Shown in pieces: positions 58,101-62,260 of a stretch of DNA of 64,000 bases (position 1 is its first letter; each line of letters begins with the position of its first letter). The position numbers were made by a program, and so were the translations under genes. Origin of the DNA: Liolophura sinensis (taxonomy: Eukaryota > Mollusca > Polyplacophora > Chitonida > Chitonidae). The DNA is taken from assembly GCF_032854445.1 (NCBI RefSeq), contig NC_088296.1, forward strand, positions 23,875,604 to 23,939,603, written 5' to 3'. Under the pieces are notes generated by a model. That model saw nothing but the letters and a program-made list of their open reading frames with translations. It did no database searches and had not been told where the DNA came from.

Positions 58101-60331
58101 AGATAATCAACGAGGAACTGTTTACTCAGGAAAAAGTCCATCCGCTATAAGGCACGCGCCAAACCGGAAATGCACCGGATGCAGAGCGAGCGCTATGAGG
58201 AATTGTAAAAAGTTTCTCGATTATAAAACCGCTACATCCTAACCACAAGTCTCACGATGTGCAAGTTTGCCCCCACCCGCCTCTCCCCACTCTCGCCACC
58301 TTGTACAGGGAATTCGCCCCTCTCACTGTTCATTGGGCCTTGGCAACAAAATGCTGTCGGCGACATTCCTGGCGCCGTTTACTTTGCTTAACGTTCGTTG
58401 AAGTCCACTTGTCTTCCGCCAATAATGTGGTCCAGGAACATCGAACGTGGAAAGTCCGCCAAGTGTCGTTCTTTTGTGTAGGGCACTTCGTTGTATTCCA
58501 CACATCAAACTGACGGCTGTTGTATACGTGAACACTATGTCGACAACAGCAGTCAGATAGACTAGTAAATAAACTGAAATGGGCAATTCGTGTGAGAATT
58601 AAGCTTTCACAAACTGTGGCATAACATCATACCTTAGATACTGTCCAGTAAACATGCATGTAAAGTTTATGTATATTTTTTCTTCATCAGGGAGTTCGAT
58701 TGGCGAAGAAATTCGAGGAAATGGTGCGAAAAGATGCAAGATTTGAGATACCTGCCGAGAGAATTATGGGAATGGTGGTCTTTCGATTAAAGGTAGGAGT
58801 CAAGCGCTTTTTGTTTTAAAAGACTTTCCTTTAAAGATACCGTGATCTATAGATCGGTTATTTACAATATATCAATTACCATGCAACTCTGTGTTTTTCT
58901 GTATTGCTAAAATAAAAATAGATTTTAGGGTGATTTAATTCATTAAGGTTTGAAGGATTGGGAACATTTTCTGAAGTGTCCCTCTTCATTAATCGTAGTA
59001 TTTTCAAACAAATTAAAATCGCTGCCAGCAGCTGTACAAATGGCCGATTTTAATCGGACAGATTGGAAGAACTGTGTTTCTAACGAGTTTACGCCAATAA
59101 CTCTGTTGTGATTATATGAGGTTCGATTCAGCGTCGTCACACATGAGTTAATTAGTTAGACATTTAGACTGGCCTCCTTTTCACAAGCGGCTTGTGGTTT
59201 TGCGTCGTTCGGGTTATTTTCTAGGTTCAATTGTTCAAGCATGAATTGAAGACCAAACTTTTATTAACTTTCTTTATATCTTTGTGTTTGAATAAGAATG
59301 GAACAGCTATCGAACTCAAGGCCAAGTTTTTAGCACACGATCCACGCCCGTAGTCACTACTGAATGGCCTGACAGTGAAATAAAATAAACATAAGGCACT
59401 CTTAAGCTTCAGAAACACTATGGTGTCATTGCAGGGGGACAACGAGTGGACAGAGGCCTTGTTAAAGCGATTGAACTCGTCTGGGAAGATTCATATGGTG
59501 CCCGCCTCACTGAAAGGTAAATACGTCATCCGATTTACGGTGACGTCTCAGTACACCAAGGACACCGACATAGAACGCGACTGGAAGATTATCAAAGACA
59601 CGGCGACCCGGGTGTTCCAAGAGGAACGCTCTGTAGATGAGGACGAAGTGTTCGAGGAAACCAGGGAAACGGAGAACGAGTTGAAGGTCATGCGCAGAGA
59701 GCCGAGTCTGAAGAGGAAAGACTATGGCATGAGCTTGATACTCAGTAATGTCCCTATGTCTCCGAAGTTCATCAACGGTAGCTTTGCCGCCATCTTTGAC
59801 AACAATGACGTCATATACGAGTTTGCCAAACAGCTCACAGCCAGCGATCTGAACGGCAGGCCGATTCGCCTGTCACCCCGGCGACGGATCAAACTTCGCG
59901 ATAGCTCCAAGCAACAGAGCCTCGACTTCAACATGCTAGCGACTCGCAGAGATCCCCGTACTTTCAAACAGGGATCCTTGGACTCCAAGATCGAAGAGAT
60001 TTTCGAGTGTTCCGTGGAAAGTGATGGGAGCAGTGGTTTGGCTCAAGATGAGGAGAGTGAACGTGATGAAAACGATCACGACAGCGAAAGACGACCCATC
60101 CGATCCAGTACGACAACCGTCACGGTACGCGTTCCGAATCATGGCAATTCCCAACGTGTTCCCAGCGTGCGTGTTTACGAGAATAACGGCGACAGTAAAG
60201 CGCTTGTCATGTCGACGAAGCGCAAGGACACCAATCGAGAAATCGCGGCTAGACCAGAAAGCCGGAACGGGGCCAAATTAAACGGAGTTGGCTTTGTGTG
60301 CAAGTTTTGCGGACACACCGTGGAAGACTGA
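1935..60331 (+). CDS. HDC: Histidine decarboxylase, 13 coding exons (frame disturbed in exons 3-5)
   Basis: PLP-dependent group II decarboxylase converting L-histidine to histamine; cytosolic and expected to act as a dimer. Coding exons: 1935-1962, 45138-45310, 48182-48294, 48598-48719, 49356-49492, 50648-50791, 51184-51250, 52081-52243, 52923-52993, 54661-54680, 55218-55316, 58691-58792 and 59435-60331. All have GT donors and AG acceptors, and phases join correctly. Spliced length is 2136 nt, about 711 aa, against 662 in human HDC and a longer Drosophila Hdc. Visible hallmarks: MDFEEYR start, [19 protein letters not shown], stacking His about 193, [11 protein letters not shown] with the cofactor Asp about 272, NPSKW with Schiff-base Lys about 304, and PLSRRF with Ser about 353 typical of HDC. 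Single-base indels in exons 2-5 break the frame as written (stop at 48260-48262); exons 6-13 are intact. Either sequencing error or a damaged allele. A DOPA or tyrosine decarboxylase is less likely because those carry Gly at the Ser353 position. Confidence 0.9.
3948..4300. repeat. 77-bp minisatellite, about 4.5 copies
   Basis: Units start TCACTGATGATAAGTGA at 3948, 4025, 4102, 4179 and 4257. The first spacings are exactly 77 bp and the last is 78. The first three units are nearly identical and the last two diverge. Each unit opens with a short inverted repeat (TCACT/AGTGA) and contains a GATGATGATC-like stretch. It lies in HDC intron 1. Minus-strand open frames over it are repeat translations. 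Confidence 0.9.
4375..4445 (+). mobile_element. SINE-B central/3' fragment
   Basis: Carries GAGTACTCCGGTTTCCCC, then CTACCCATAAAACTGACC and AAAAATTCT, matching the SINE-B body at 36360-36430. It abuts a reverse SINE-A copy. Confidence 0.5.
4450..4675 (-). mobile_element. SINE-A copy (tRNA-derived), diverged
   Basis: Read on the minus strand it has the tRNA-like head, then the body motifs CCGGTTTCCTCCTACCATAATGC and the CGTATGAGCG-like 3' region. The copy lacks a clean A-rich tail. Body motifs match the full copies at 17357 and 45426. Confidence 0.75.
5655..5770 (-). mobile_element. Possible tRNA-like SINE head remnant
   Basis: On the minus strand, B-box-like GTTCAAATCCAGCTCC (complement of 5670-5692) follows an A-box-like ACTCGGTAGAC upstream. 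No body or tail is recognisable, so this is a weak call. Confidence 0.3.
6525..6745 (-). mobile_element. SINE-A copy, internally deleted
   Basis: Begins on the plus strand with a (TTTA)n tail, then GATTGGTGTATTACGCCGTACGC, and ends near CTAAGGCCCC, the complement of the SINE head. The middle of the head and body is shortened relative to full copies. The tail lies at 6525-6575. Confidence 0.75.
8048..8165 (-). mobile_element. SINE-B central fragment
   Basis: Contains CCACCTTTGGCAAGTTACTC and ACTTTCCCACGCGTGACGTAC. These are the minus-strand form of the central SINE-B segment also seen at 36300-36350 (plus), 38420-38470 and 62080-62115. Confidence 0.55.
11814..13068. repeat. 41-bp satellite array, about 30 copies
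   Basis: Unit GTGTAGGAAAATACGATTGA... repeats every 41 bp with a few point variants (GTATAAG for GTGTAGG, CTCCAG for CTCAAG). A rarer variant, AGAGTAGGAAAATGCG, sits at 12189, 12681 and 12886, spaced 492 and 205 bp, that is 12 and 5 whole units. This shows higher-order duplication. One unit near 12998 is shortened. The minus strand has no stop across long stretches, producing several 60-120 aa open frames that are repeat translations, not genes. It lies in HDC intron 1. Confidence 0.95.
14437..14679 (+). mobile_element. SINE-A, near full length
   Basis: tRNA-like head GTGGCTCAGTTGGTTAGCGC (A box) and GAGTTCAAGTTC (B box), then the GGTTTCCTCCCATCATAATG body and CGTAAAACACCAATC with an AAATAAATAAAT tail. 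Slightly shortened inside the head. Confidence 0.9.
16892..17086 (+). mobile_element. SINE-A, 5' truncated
   Basis: Starts around the B box (GAGATCAAATCCAGCTGATG). It continues through a diverged body with AAGTGAAATATT and TACGGCGTAAAGCACCAAGC to an AAATAAATAAAT tail. Confidence 0.8.
17357..17632 (+). mobile_element. SINE-A, full length
   Basis: One of the two best copies. Head GGGGGCCTCCGTGGCTTAGT (A box) and GTGAGTTGAAGTCC (B box); body CTCATGCTGGCTTCCTCTCC, GGATGGTCGTGGGTTTCC and CGGTTTCCTCCCACCATAAT. The 3' region ATAAGTGAAATATTCTTGAG is followed by CGTAAAACACCAATC and an AAATAAAT-type tail. A tRNA-derived RNA polymerase III SINE of about 275 bp, mobilised by a partner LINE (family knowledge). 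Confidence 0.92.
18678..18840 (+). mobile_element. SINE-A, diverged and 3' truncated
   Basis: Head-like GGGGGCTTCTGTTGCCGAGT, then GTGAGTCCATCTCAGCGTGG, GGATGGTCTTGGGTTTTCCC and GATTTCCTCCCACTATAAA. The conserved 3' end is missing. Confidence 0.7.
18853..19035. repeat. About 85-bp direct duplication
   Basis: Two imperfect copies sharing GAGAAATTGTCACTGTTGGA / GAGAAAATTGTCACTGTCAG followed by GCTTTGGCC. Each lies near CGCGTTAACTTAC or CGCGTGAACTTAC. No coding content recognised. Confidence 0.5.
20629..20852 (+). mobile_element. SINE-A, full-length but diverged
   Basis: Head GGCCACTGTGGTCGAGTGGT (A box) and GTGAGTTGAAGTCC (B box), GGATGGTCGTTGGTTCCACC body, and AACTCCAATCAAATAAATAA tail. The 3' body has a small deletion. 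Confidence 0.88.
21056..21304 (-). mobile_element. SINE-A, full length, reverse
   Basis: Plus strand shows the (TTTA)n tail, TTTTACGCCGCACTCGAGAA, CTTATACGATGGCGGCCAGT, the complement of the body, and ends CACGGAGGCCCC. The head end shows a small local duplication (CCACGGAGG twice near 21275 and 21293). Confidence 0.88.
22590..23285. repeat. 127-bp minisatellite rich in CAGT steps, about 5 copies
   Basis: GATCAGACAGTCACTCAG starts at 22645, 22772 and 22899, with a shortened form at 23026, all 127 bp apart. A more diverged copy lies near 23180. Units are themselves built of short GTCA/CAGT steps. A looser CAGT/CAAT-rich region of similar flavour lies at 10750-11060. Non-coding, in HDC intron 1. 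Confidence 0.9.
24090..24326 (+). mobile_element. SINE-A, head slightly truncated
   Basis: Starts TGGTTAGTGCAGCGTAATGA inside the head, B box GTGAGTTCAAGTCC, body CGGTTTCCTCCCATCATAAT, then GGCGTAAAACACCAATCAAA and a short tail. Confidence 0.88.
25724..25884 (+). mobile_element. SINE-A, 5' truncated
   Basis: Begins at GACTGCCGTACGTGGGAAGG within the body. The remainder is very close to consensus, through CGTAAAACACCAATC and an AAATAAATAAATAAATAAAT tail. Confidence 0.88.
26128..26268. repeat. 54-bp tandem repeat, about 2.6 copies
   Basis: CAGAAAATCTTTGTGATGTG recurs at 26136, 26190 and 26244, with TTAGGGCCCGTGGCGTTACT between copies. Near-identical copies imply a recent duplication. Confidence 0.85.
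27879..27937 (-). mobile_element. SINE-A tail fragment
   Basis: Only the (TTTA)n tail and GATTGGTGTTTTACACG, the complement of the SINE 3' end, remain. Confidence 0.55.
28479..28644 (-). mobile_element. SINE-A, body interrupted by microsatellite
   Basis: Runs from a TTTATTTTATTG tail through TAACGCCGTACCTAAGAATA, GCGGCGACCAGCATTATGGT and GGGGGAAACTCACGACCATC to GTACGACAGGAGAGGA. The SINE stops where the TATG array begins; the head is not recovered on the far side. Confidence 0.82.
28644..29252. repeat. Compound (TATG)n/(TG)n microsatellite, about 600 bp
   Basis: Three blocks of (TG)n, near 28816-28854, 28930-28976 and 29048-29102, alternate with four blocks of (TATG)n. The regular alternation suggests duplication of a (TATG)n-(TG)n module. 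Long plus-strand open frames over it (Met-Tyr-Val-Cys repeats) are artefacts of the array. It begins exactly inside a reverse SINE-A. Confidence 0.97.
29308..29515 (-). mobile_element. SINE-A, near full length, reverse
   Basis: Long (TTTA)n tail at 29308-29350, then GATTGGTATTTTATGTCGGC, GCATTATGATGGGTGGAAAC and CCACGACCATCCGCAGAGGC. Ends in the well-kept head complement GCTAACCAACTGAGCCACGG. Part of the body is deleted. Confidence 0.88.
29800..30035. repeat. 42-bp tandem repeat, 3-4 good copies plus diverged ones
   Basis: CCTGGTCATTTTCGTTTTAC begins at 29821, 29863 and 29905, 42 bp apart. Weaker copies follow near 29950 and 29988. Since 42 is a multiple of three, both strands show short periodic open frames; these are not genes. 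Confidence 0.85.
30196..30448. mobile_element. MITE-like element with about 80-bp inverted ends
   Basis: The left end (from 30196, TACTCAAAG) and the reverse complement of the right end (to 30448, TACTCCAAA) align over roughly 80 bp. Shared blocks include CTGTTAA, ACAGAAA, TTGTCT, TGAT and CTAGAATGTATTCTG. The left arm contains a perfect 16-bp palindrome CTGTTAAATTTAACAG. Outermost TA at both ends fits a TA target duplication, as in Tc1/mariner-type MITEs. There is no transposase frame inside, so the element is non-autonomous. Confidence 0.75.
31650..32055. repeat. 34-bp tandem array, about 12 copies
   Basis: TGTTGAATACTTTTGTTGGT followed by GTAACGGGTTACTG repeats every 34 bp (for example 31931 and 31965) with point variants. 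It merges at its right end into the 21-bp array, sharing the GGTGTAACG-type core. Confidence 0.9.
32055..32412. repeat. 21-bp tandem array, about 17 copies
   Basis: Units such as GTAACACATTTCTGTGTTGGG and GTAACACATGTTTGAGTTGGG alternate with GTAACACATGTATGTGATGA-type units. This gives a 42-63 bp higher-order pattern. Because 21 is a multiple of three, all minus-strand frames stay open as heptad repeats; these open frames are not credited as genes. Confidence 0.9.
33470..33705. repeat. Dispersed repeat D1, copy 1
   Basis: Contains AATTCTGCTTAAACCATGGT, CTAACTGAGGTAAATTGACA and a GTGACCATTAACCAATCAGC...CACTGTCGTTG segment. These recur in the same order at 41150-41400 and partly at 49700-49850 and 50870-50975. 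Class unknown; no tRNA-like head or coding frame is visible. Confidence 0.6.
36081..36489 (+). mobile_element. SINE-B, fullest copy (tRNA-derived)
   Basis: tRNA-like head from about 36081 with A-box-like TGTCTAGTAGTTAGGG and B box CGGGTTCAAATCCGGCC. A long body follows (GGGGCTTTGGTGACAAAAGC; GTCACAAGAGGGAAAGTTTG), a core GGGAACTCCGGTTTTTCTTC, and CGTATAAGTCAAAAATTCTT before an AATAAATGAATGAATAAATA tail. At about 400 bp it is longer than SINE-A but shares the CCGGTTT...CCCA-ATAA core and the CGTATAAGT 3' motif with it. Confidence 0.75.
38311..38600 (-). mobile_element. SINE-B copy, reverse
   Basis: Plus strand: ATTTATTTATTATCGC tail, TTTTTCACTTATACCATGGC, AACCCACCGACATTTGGGCA and ACTTTCCACACGTGTGATAT, matching the complement of SINE-B. 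A separate plus-strand B-box-like CAGGTTCGAATCTAGCTC lies just upstream at about 38271 and may be another head remnant. Confidence 0.65.
39446..39478. repeat. Perfect 33-nt palindrome (16-bp arms, 1-nt centre)
   Basis: Left arm GTGTAATGGATATTCC and its exact complement are separated by a single G. Flanking bases do not pair. It could extrude a cruciform or be a foldback remnant of a mobile element end. Confidence 0.9.
39590..39738 (-). mobile_element. SINE-A, head truncated, reverse
   Basis: TTATTTATTTATCCG tail, ATACCGTACTAGAGACTATT, GCATTATGGTGGGAGGAAAC and GGGGGAAACCCACGACG, then unrelated sequence. The head is absent. Confidence 0.82.
41150..41400. repeat. Dispersed repeat D1, copy 2
   Basis: Shares TAATTCTGCTTAAGCCATGA, CTAACTGAGGTAAACGGACA, GTGACCGTTTGCCAGCTATC and CATCGCTGCTCTG in order with the copy at 33470-33705. 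Confidence 0.6.
42425..43617. repeat. 35-bp satellite array, about 34 copies
   Basis: Unit ACACTTTGATGTAATACATG followed by TGTAACACACAGAAT repeats with many point and length variants (TTTAAC for TGTAAC, GGTGTAATAGA, CTCTAATG). A larger block, from near 42630 to 42760, is echoed from about 42930 to 43075, showing higher-order duplication. Minus-strand open frames (Cys/Tyr/Ile/Thr-rich) are repeat translations. Confidence 0.93.
45138..45310 (+). CDS. HDC: HDC coding exon 2
   Basis: Follows acceptor TTGTTTTCAG and ends at donor GTAAAT. Encodes about residues 10-67 including [11 protein letters not shown] and DVERVIMPG. The conserved EMVDYIA motif is present but in another frame: one extra G near 45143 moves out of frame and one missing base near 45164-45167 restores it. 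The exon therefore stays open but would read GNGGLHRQ in place of EMVDYIAN. The exon's total length keeps phase with exons 1 and 3. Confidence 0.88.
45426..45698 (+). mobile_element. SINE-A, full length
   Basis: Very close to consensus: head CCCCGTGGCTCAGTTGGTTA, B box GAGTTTCAAGTCC (one extra T), CTCATGCTGGCTTCCTCTCC body, CGGTTTTCCTCCCACCATAA, GAGTACGGCGTAAAACACCA and an AAATAAATAAATAAATAAA tail. It lies 115 bp after HDC exon 2. Confidence 0.93.
45915..46145. mobile_element. Composite SINE-A: plus 3' half joined to minus head
   Basis: 45915-46045 is a plus-strand body and tail (CCACCAAAATGCTGGCCGCC; ACGGCGTGAAACACCCATCA; GATGAATAAATAAA). At about 46049 a minus-strand head begins (GAGAGACTCCTGGGTCATTA; CCAACTGAGCCACGGAGGCC). 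An (AAAT)n run follows at 46109-46144. An 18-bp CCCGCGGGCTTCACCCG-type segment is duplicated at the start. Confidence 0.75.
47752..47972 (-). mobile_element. SINE-A, near full length, reverse
   Basis: TATTTATTTATTT tail, TTTTACGCCGCACTCAAGAA, GCATTATAGTGGGAGAAAAC and GGGGGAACCCCACGACCTCT, then the head complement AGCTGGACTCGAACTCACAG and GGTGAGAGGCTCCTGGTTCA. A second head-like fragment with GAACTCACAGCGACAGG follows at 48048-48092. Confidence 0.88.
48182..48294 (+). CDS. HDC: HDC coding exon 3 (1-nt deletion)
   Basis: Acceptor CTACCCTTAG and donor GTAAGT. Encodes the substrate-side motif [13 protein letters not shown] and then, one frame over, [18 protein letters not shown] and CLGFTW. The exon is 113 nt where the conserved peptide needs 114. 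One C appears missing at 48219-48222 (TTCCTG where TTC-CCT-G is expected, the conserved Pro). Read as written, it reaches TAG at 48260-48262. Confidence 0.88.
48598..48719 (+). CDS. HDC: HDC coding exon 4 (1-nt deletion)
   Basis: Acceptor TGTTTCCAG and donor GTATCG. Encodes [20 protein letters not shown] and IGLPSMF, then [14 protein letters not shown] in the next frame. It is 122 nt where 123 are expected. The missing base lies at 48677-48682 (TTCTCC, expected TTCCTCC). The ACTELE and GGGVIQ motifs are conserved cofactor and structural elements of group II decarboxylases. Confidence 0.88.
48866..48998 (+). mobile_element. SINE-A, 5' truncated
   Basis: Starts in the body (CCAGCAACCTGCAGATGGTC), then CGGTTCCTCCTACCATAATG, GTATAAGTGAAATGTTCTTG and CGTAAAACACCAATCA. 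No A-rich tail remains. It lies in HDC intron 4. Confidence 0.85.
49356..49492 (+). CDS. HDC: HDC coding exon 5 (net 2-nt insertion)
   Basis: Acceptor CTGTTTTAG and donor GTAAGA. Encodes [20 protein letters not shown] and [18 protein letters not shown]. The conserved GYCSDQ end is only recovered by removing two bases, most simply one T each from the runs at 49475-49477 and 49483-49484. It is 137 nt against 135 expected. The +2 exactly offsets the -1 in exon 3 and the -1 in exon 4. Confidence 0.87.
49660..49850. repeat. Dispersed repeat D1, copy 3
   Basis: GACTGAGGTAAATTGACAAG, TAACTATCACACTGTCCTCG and CTTTAATTATATTT match copies at 33470 and 41150. It lies in HDC intron 5. A fourth partial copy is at about 50870-50975. 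Confidence 0.6.
50072..50371. mobile_element. 300-bp element bounded by GC-rich inverted repeats
   Basis: The left end holds three 16-bp units GGACAAAAGCCCCGGC (50072-50117). The right end (50331-50371) holds about two complementary units, GCCGGGGGTTTTGTCC-like and GCGGGGCTTTTGCCC. The interior is AT-rich and non-coding. The arrangement, GC-rich units repeated at both ends in inverted orientation, looks like a non-autonomous DNA element. It lies in HDC intron 5. Confidence 0.6.
50648..50791 (+). CDS. HDC: HDC coding exon 6
   Basis: Acceptor TTTATCCAG and donor GTACGT; 144 nt, 48 whole codons (about residues 192-239). Starts [20 protein letters not shown], where the His (about 193) stacks on the PLP ring in this family. 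Continues with [20 protein letters not shown] and PFY. Fully open and conserved. Confidence 0.95.
51184..51250 (+). CDS. HDC: HDC coding exon 7
   Basis: Acceptor TTTTGTAG and donor GTAAGT; 67 nt, phase 1 end. Encodes [20 protein letters not shown] and PV, the LGTT-G-CAFD cofactor-phosphate region. FDNLKELGP resembles insect Hdc. Confidence 0.95.
51650..52108. repeat. 64-bp minisatellite covering the exon 8 splice acceptor
   Basis: Five acceptor-exon junctions (TATATCACAG followed by GCGAAGCTGAAGGTTTGTGG) begin at 51825, 51889, 51953, 52017 and 52081, exactly 64 bp apart and essentially identical. Two older, diverged units lie at about 51700 and 51761 and lack the AG junction. Each unit contains intronic sequence (TGTTGTCGTTGTTGTTTTGG), the 3' splice site and the first ~24 bases of exon 8. 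Only the last copy runs on into the rest of the exon. Since 64 is not a multiple of three, using an earlier site shifts the frame. Confidence 0.95.
52081..52243 (+). CDS. HDC: HDC coding exon 8 (PLP lysine)
   Basis: Last acceptor of the 64-bp array, donor GTGAGT; 163 nt. Encodes [36 protein letters not shown] and [18 protein letters not shown]. Asp about 272 contacts the pyridine nitrogen and Lys about 304 in NPSKW forms the Schiff base (family knowledge). NPSKW-MVHFD is HDC-type. Confidence 0.96.
52244..52922 (+). other. HDC intron 8
   Basis: Unique AT-rich sequence; no repeat family or exon recognised. Confidence 0.7.
52923..52993 (+). CDS. HDC: HDC coding exon 9
   Basis: Acceptor GTTCCCAG and donor GTACGT; 71 nt. 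Encodes [20 protein letters not shown] and DNT with split codons at both ends (W before, G after). RTFNV-PLYL is shared with insect Hdc. Confidence 0.95.
53128..53262. repeat. About 60-bp direct duplication
   Basis: CAGAGACTCGTAGATTTCCG through TACTTCTGCTAATAGAGCAC occurs twice in tandem, nearly identical. It lies in HDC intron 9, just upstream of the LINE fragment. Confidence 0.8.
53284..53530 (+). mobile_element. LINE (non-LTR retrotransposon) 3' fragment
   Basis: A 77-codon frame ending at 53530 has [20 protein letters not shown], a C-X2-C-X7-H-X4-C zinc-knuckle pattern. This is typical of the region after the reverse transcriptase in LINE ORF2 proteins. The RT core is absent, so this is a dead 3' end. 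It lies in HDC intron 9, same strand as HDC. Exact clade is not decidable by eye. Confidence 0.7.
53776..53875 (-). mobile_element. SINE-A, 3' portion, reverse
   Basis: TTTATTTATTTATTTT tail, GTGTTTTACGGCGTAATCAA, TTATACGACGGCGGTTAGCA and TTATGGTGGGTGGGAGAGAC. The head half is missing. Confidence 0.82.
54661..54680 (+). CDS. HDC: HDC coding exon 10, 20-nt microexon
   Basis: Flanked by TTCTCATTTCAG and GTGAGT. With the G from exon 9 it encodes GAAIDYM, which joins HWQVPLS in exon 11 and matches the family pattern G-x-A/I-x-D-F/Y-M/R-H-W-Q. Phases fit exactly. From memory, the human DDC gene also has a 20-bp exon as its smallest, so this may be an old boundary. Confidence 0.93.
55218..55316 (+). 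CDS. HDC: HDC coding exon 11 (substrate-determining Ser)
   Basis: Acceptor TTGTTTCAG and donor GTAAGT; 99 nt, 33 codons. Encodes [20 protein letters not shown] and [13 protein letters not shown]. The Ser in PLSRRF aligns with human HDC Ser354; DOPA decarboxylases have Gly there (PLGRRF). This is the best single-residue evidence for histidine as substrate. Confidence 0.96.
55400..55975. repeat. 40-bp minisatellite, about 14 copies
   Basis: Unit CATTTATCGGCCATCTTACA followed by ATAGAGACGTTCCCCTGTTT repeats at about 40 bp with point changes (ACAGAAAGGTTCGCC variant). It starts about 85 bp after HDC exon 11. The plus-strand frame over it is a repeat translation. Confidence 0.93.
58330..58560 (+). 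mobile_element. SINE-B, degraded
   Basis: Follows the SINE-B body in order: GGGCCTTGGCAACAAAATGC (compare GGGGCTTTGGTGACAAAAGC), CTTCCGCCAATAATGTGGTC, CGTGGAAAGTCCGCC and CTGTTGTATACGTG. Only moderate similarity. Confidence 0.45.
58691..58792 (+). CDS. HDC: HDC coding exon 12
   Basis: Acceptor TTCATCAG and donor GTAGGA; 102 nt, 34 codons. Encodes [20 protein letters not shown] and [14 protein letters not shown], the C-terminal domain strand of the fold. Confidence 0.95.
58793..59434 (+). other. HDC intron 12
   Basis: Unique sequence ending in the acceptor TCATTGCAG. No repeat or gene recognised. Confidence 0.7.
59435..60331 (+). CDS. HDC: HDC coding exon 13, C-terminal domain and long tail
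   Basis: 897 nt, 298 codons plus TGA, fully open. The first ~75 residues finish the catalytic fold ([57 protein letters not shown]). About 220 residues follow: an acidic linker, a patch [20 protein letters not shown] that resembles the tail of insect Hdc, basic and Ser/Arg-rich stretches, an acidic run [14 protein letters not shown], and a terminal [10 protein letters not shown] with one CxxC. Base composition is GC-richer than the surrounding introns, as expected for coding sequence. Confidence 0.95.
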   Translation, partial: GDNEWTEALLKRLNSSGKIHMVPASLKGKYVIRFTVTSQYTKDTDIERDWKIIKDTATRVFQEERSVDEDEVFEETRETENELKVMRREPSLKRKDYGMSLILSNVPMSPKFINGSFAAIFDNNDVIYEFAKQLTASDLNGRPIRLSPRRRIKLRDSSKQQSLDFNMLATRRDPRTFKQGSLDSKIEEIFECSVESDGSSGLAQDEESERDENDHDSERRPIRSSTTTVTVRVPNHGNSQRVPSVRVYENNGDSKALVMSTKRKDTNREIAARPESRNGAKLNGVGFVCKFCGHTVED

Positions 60332-60547
60332 TGATGAGTAGTAGATACAGGGACGTAACTTGTGTGTGAAGCTCTAGAGAATCTTGTACGTCGGAACAGG
60401 GCCGTGCAACGAAACGTGAGGAAGGTAAATTAGCCTAGTCAGCACTGGATGACTGGCATAATTGCTTATTTAAAATTCTGACAGGTAAAGAGTCAATATT
60501 TGAAGAATGTTTTATTCTGTTCTACGATTGGCCAGCACTGCAAGCAA

Positions 60548-60553
60548 AATAAA
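60548..60553 (+). promoter_or_regulatory. Candidate HDC poly(A) signal AATAAA
   Basis: First canonical AATAAA, 217 nt after the stop codon. Further AATAAA sites occur near 62811, 63053, 63279 and 63342, so the true 3' end could be much further downstream. Confidence 0.4.
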
Positions 60554-61934
60554 AGTGGTTTAAGATCCAGTTCATTCTGCTTCAAGGCGACAGCATCAAG
60601 AAGTTTTTTCGTTTCACACTGGAAGTGTAATATTAGATACGCTAACAACTGATCTACTGCTTTTAGTTTTAGAAATATTCTGAACATTCCGGGGACATCA
60701 CAGATGGTGTGGCGGTTTTGATAAAGTCGAGTTCACAGCGTACAATATTCCCTGAGGACACCGGTACGATGAGAACGTGATTTTACGAATCGAATGGGGT
60801 CGAGGGGGAGTAACTCTTGATCGAAAATGTCTAGAGAATATTAACAAGCCATTTTGTTTCCAGAATCCCGACTTAGATTGCCCTTGACCTTGAAATGTCT
60901 ATTTGGGACGACGGACAATTTAAAACATATTCGTGCTGCTTGAAATCAGCACTTAGGAATATATGCTCCTATGAGTTCCAGACTGCTTGTAAACCTAAAC
61001 TATCGATTGAAAACAACCATACAAATAACAGATTGTATTCGTACTGATTGAAAATATTTCTGCTCTTTTTCGGAATATTCACTTCTATCAATTTAGGAAG
61101 GCACTGGCAATAAGTGATAACTCAAAATTGAAAATTTCAATACAACGGTCAAGTTATATTCTGAGAAGATTCTCAGAAATATGTCTTCGCAAAACACTTA
61201 TCATGTTCCCAGATATGAGCTCGTAAAATCCAAGGCGTAAACCCAAATCATTCCCTTTTGGCATTAGAATCATACCCACTACTGCGGGATATAGAAAAAA
61301 AATTAGTTATTCTCTGAGGACATGATGCCAATGCACTGACGTTCCCCAGGATTAGATATCCAGAATTATTAAAAATGAGGGAAATCAAACTGTGAATTTT
61401 GTAAAAACAAATCGCCGTCATGGTTTGTTTAAATCTGGCCTACTGTCACAACATTATATAGATCCTGAGTATTGTAGGCAACTTGTCTTGGTTTCGAACT
61501 CATGCGCAGAATCTGTTTGTACTTATCTGCTTCTAGGTGTTAAGGTTTGGAAACAAAAGCGGAAGCGTATTTCCTAACCAAGTTTCTGAACCTATACGGT
61601 TATAAACCAGCTGTCCTGTGAATGATTTACAATAATTAAGGAAAACAAACGAAGGGTAAACTAACTAACTGGAGCTACTTTATTACATGCGATCCATGAA
61701 GTGATCGCATGTAAAGGTACTTACATAACAGGTTGTTGAACATCGACTGTGCATATTCCACACTGGCGACTTCTCGCTTCTTCAGGTTAATGACATCAGC
61801 GTGTAAGTCTTCTGAGGACAAGGTACAAAAGTCGTTTTTGTTACATACAAGCTGTACCCAAAGTTCTTCATCTCTGCACACCTGAACAAAACTCTACAAC
61901 ATGGTTGGCAAGGTTGGCAAATTAAGCTGATGTA

Positions 61935-62260
61935 TTTAATTATTTGATTGTTGTTTTACTCCACACTAAGAACTGTTTGGCATTAAACAACTGTCAAATA
62001 AATCAAAATTTGTTCATGTAATGAATTGCGGTCCGTCTCATGTGTGGAGAAAACTGCAATGCCTAATCAAAAACCGCCGATCTGGTGAACGTTTCCACGT
62101 GTGACATATACCATGCTGAATATGGGTAAGTGGTCTCGACTGGACATAATGTAAGGCTACACGAAAGAGCAACGCCTTTAGACCAATGAAAGCAGGACAC
62201 TCTCGAAATTCCCTCTTCGGTAATGAGGATCGAAAACCACAACCACCATCCTACACGATA
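61935..62260 (-). mobile_element. SINE-B copy, reverse, diverged
   Basis: Plus strand: TTAATTATTTGATTGTTGTT and TTTACTCCACACTAAGAACT, then CGATCTGGTGAACGTTTCCA and CGTGTGACATATACCATGC, matching the complement of the SINE-B centre at 36300-36350 and the copy at 38311. Confidence 0.55.

Larger units (their letters stand above)
55317..58690 (+). other. HDC intron 11
   Basis: About 3.4 kb. After the 40-bp array, 56000-58300 is mostly unique sequence. A tRNA-like remnant with GGATTCGAACACTGATC (minus-strand B box) lies near 56230. A degraded SINE-B lies at about 58330-58560. Open frames here show no recognisable domain. Confidence 0.7.
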
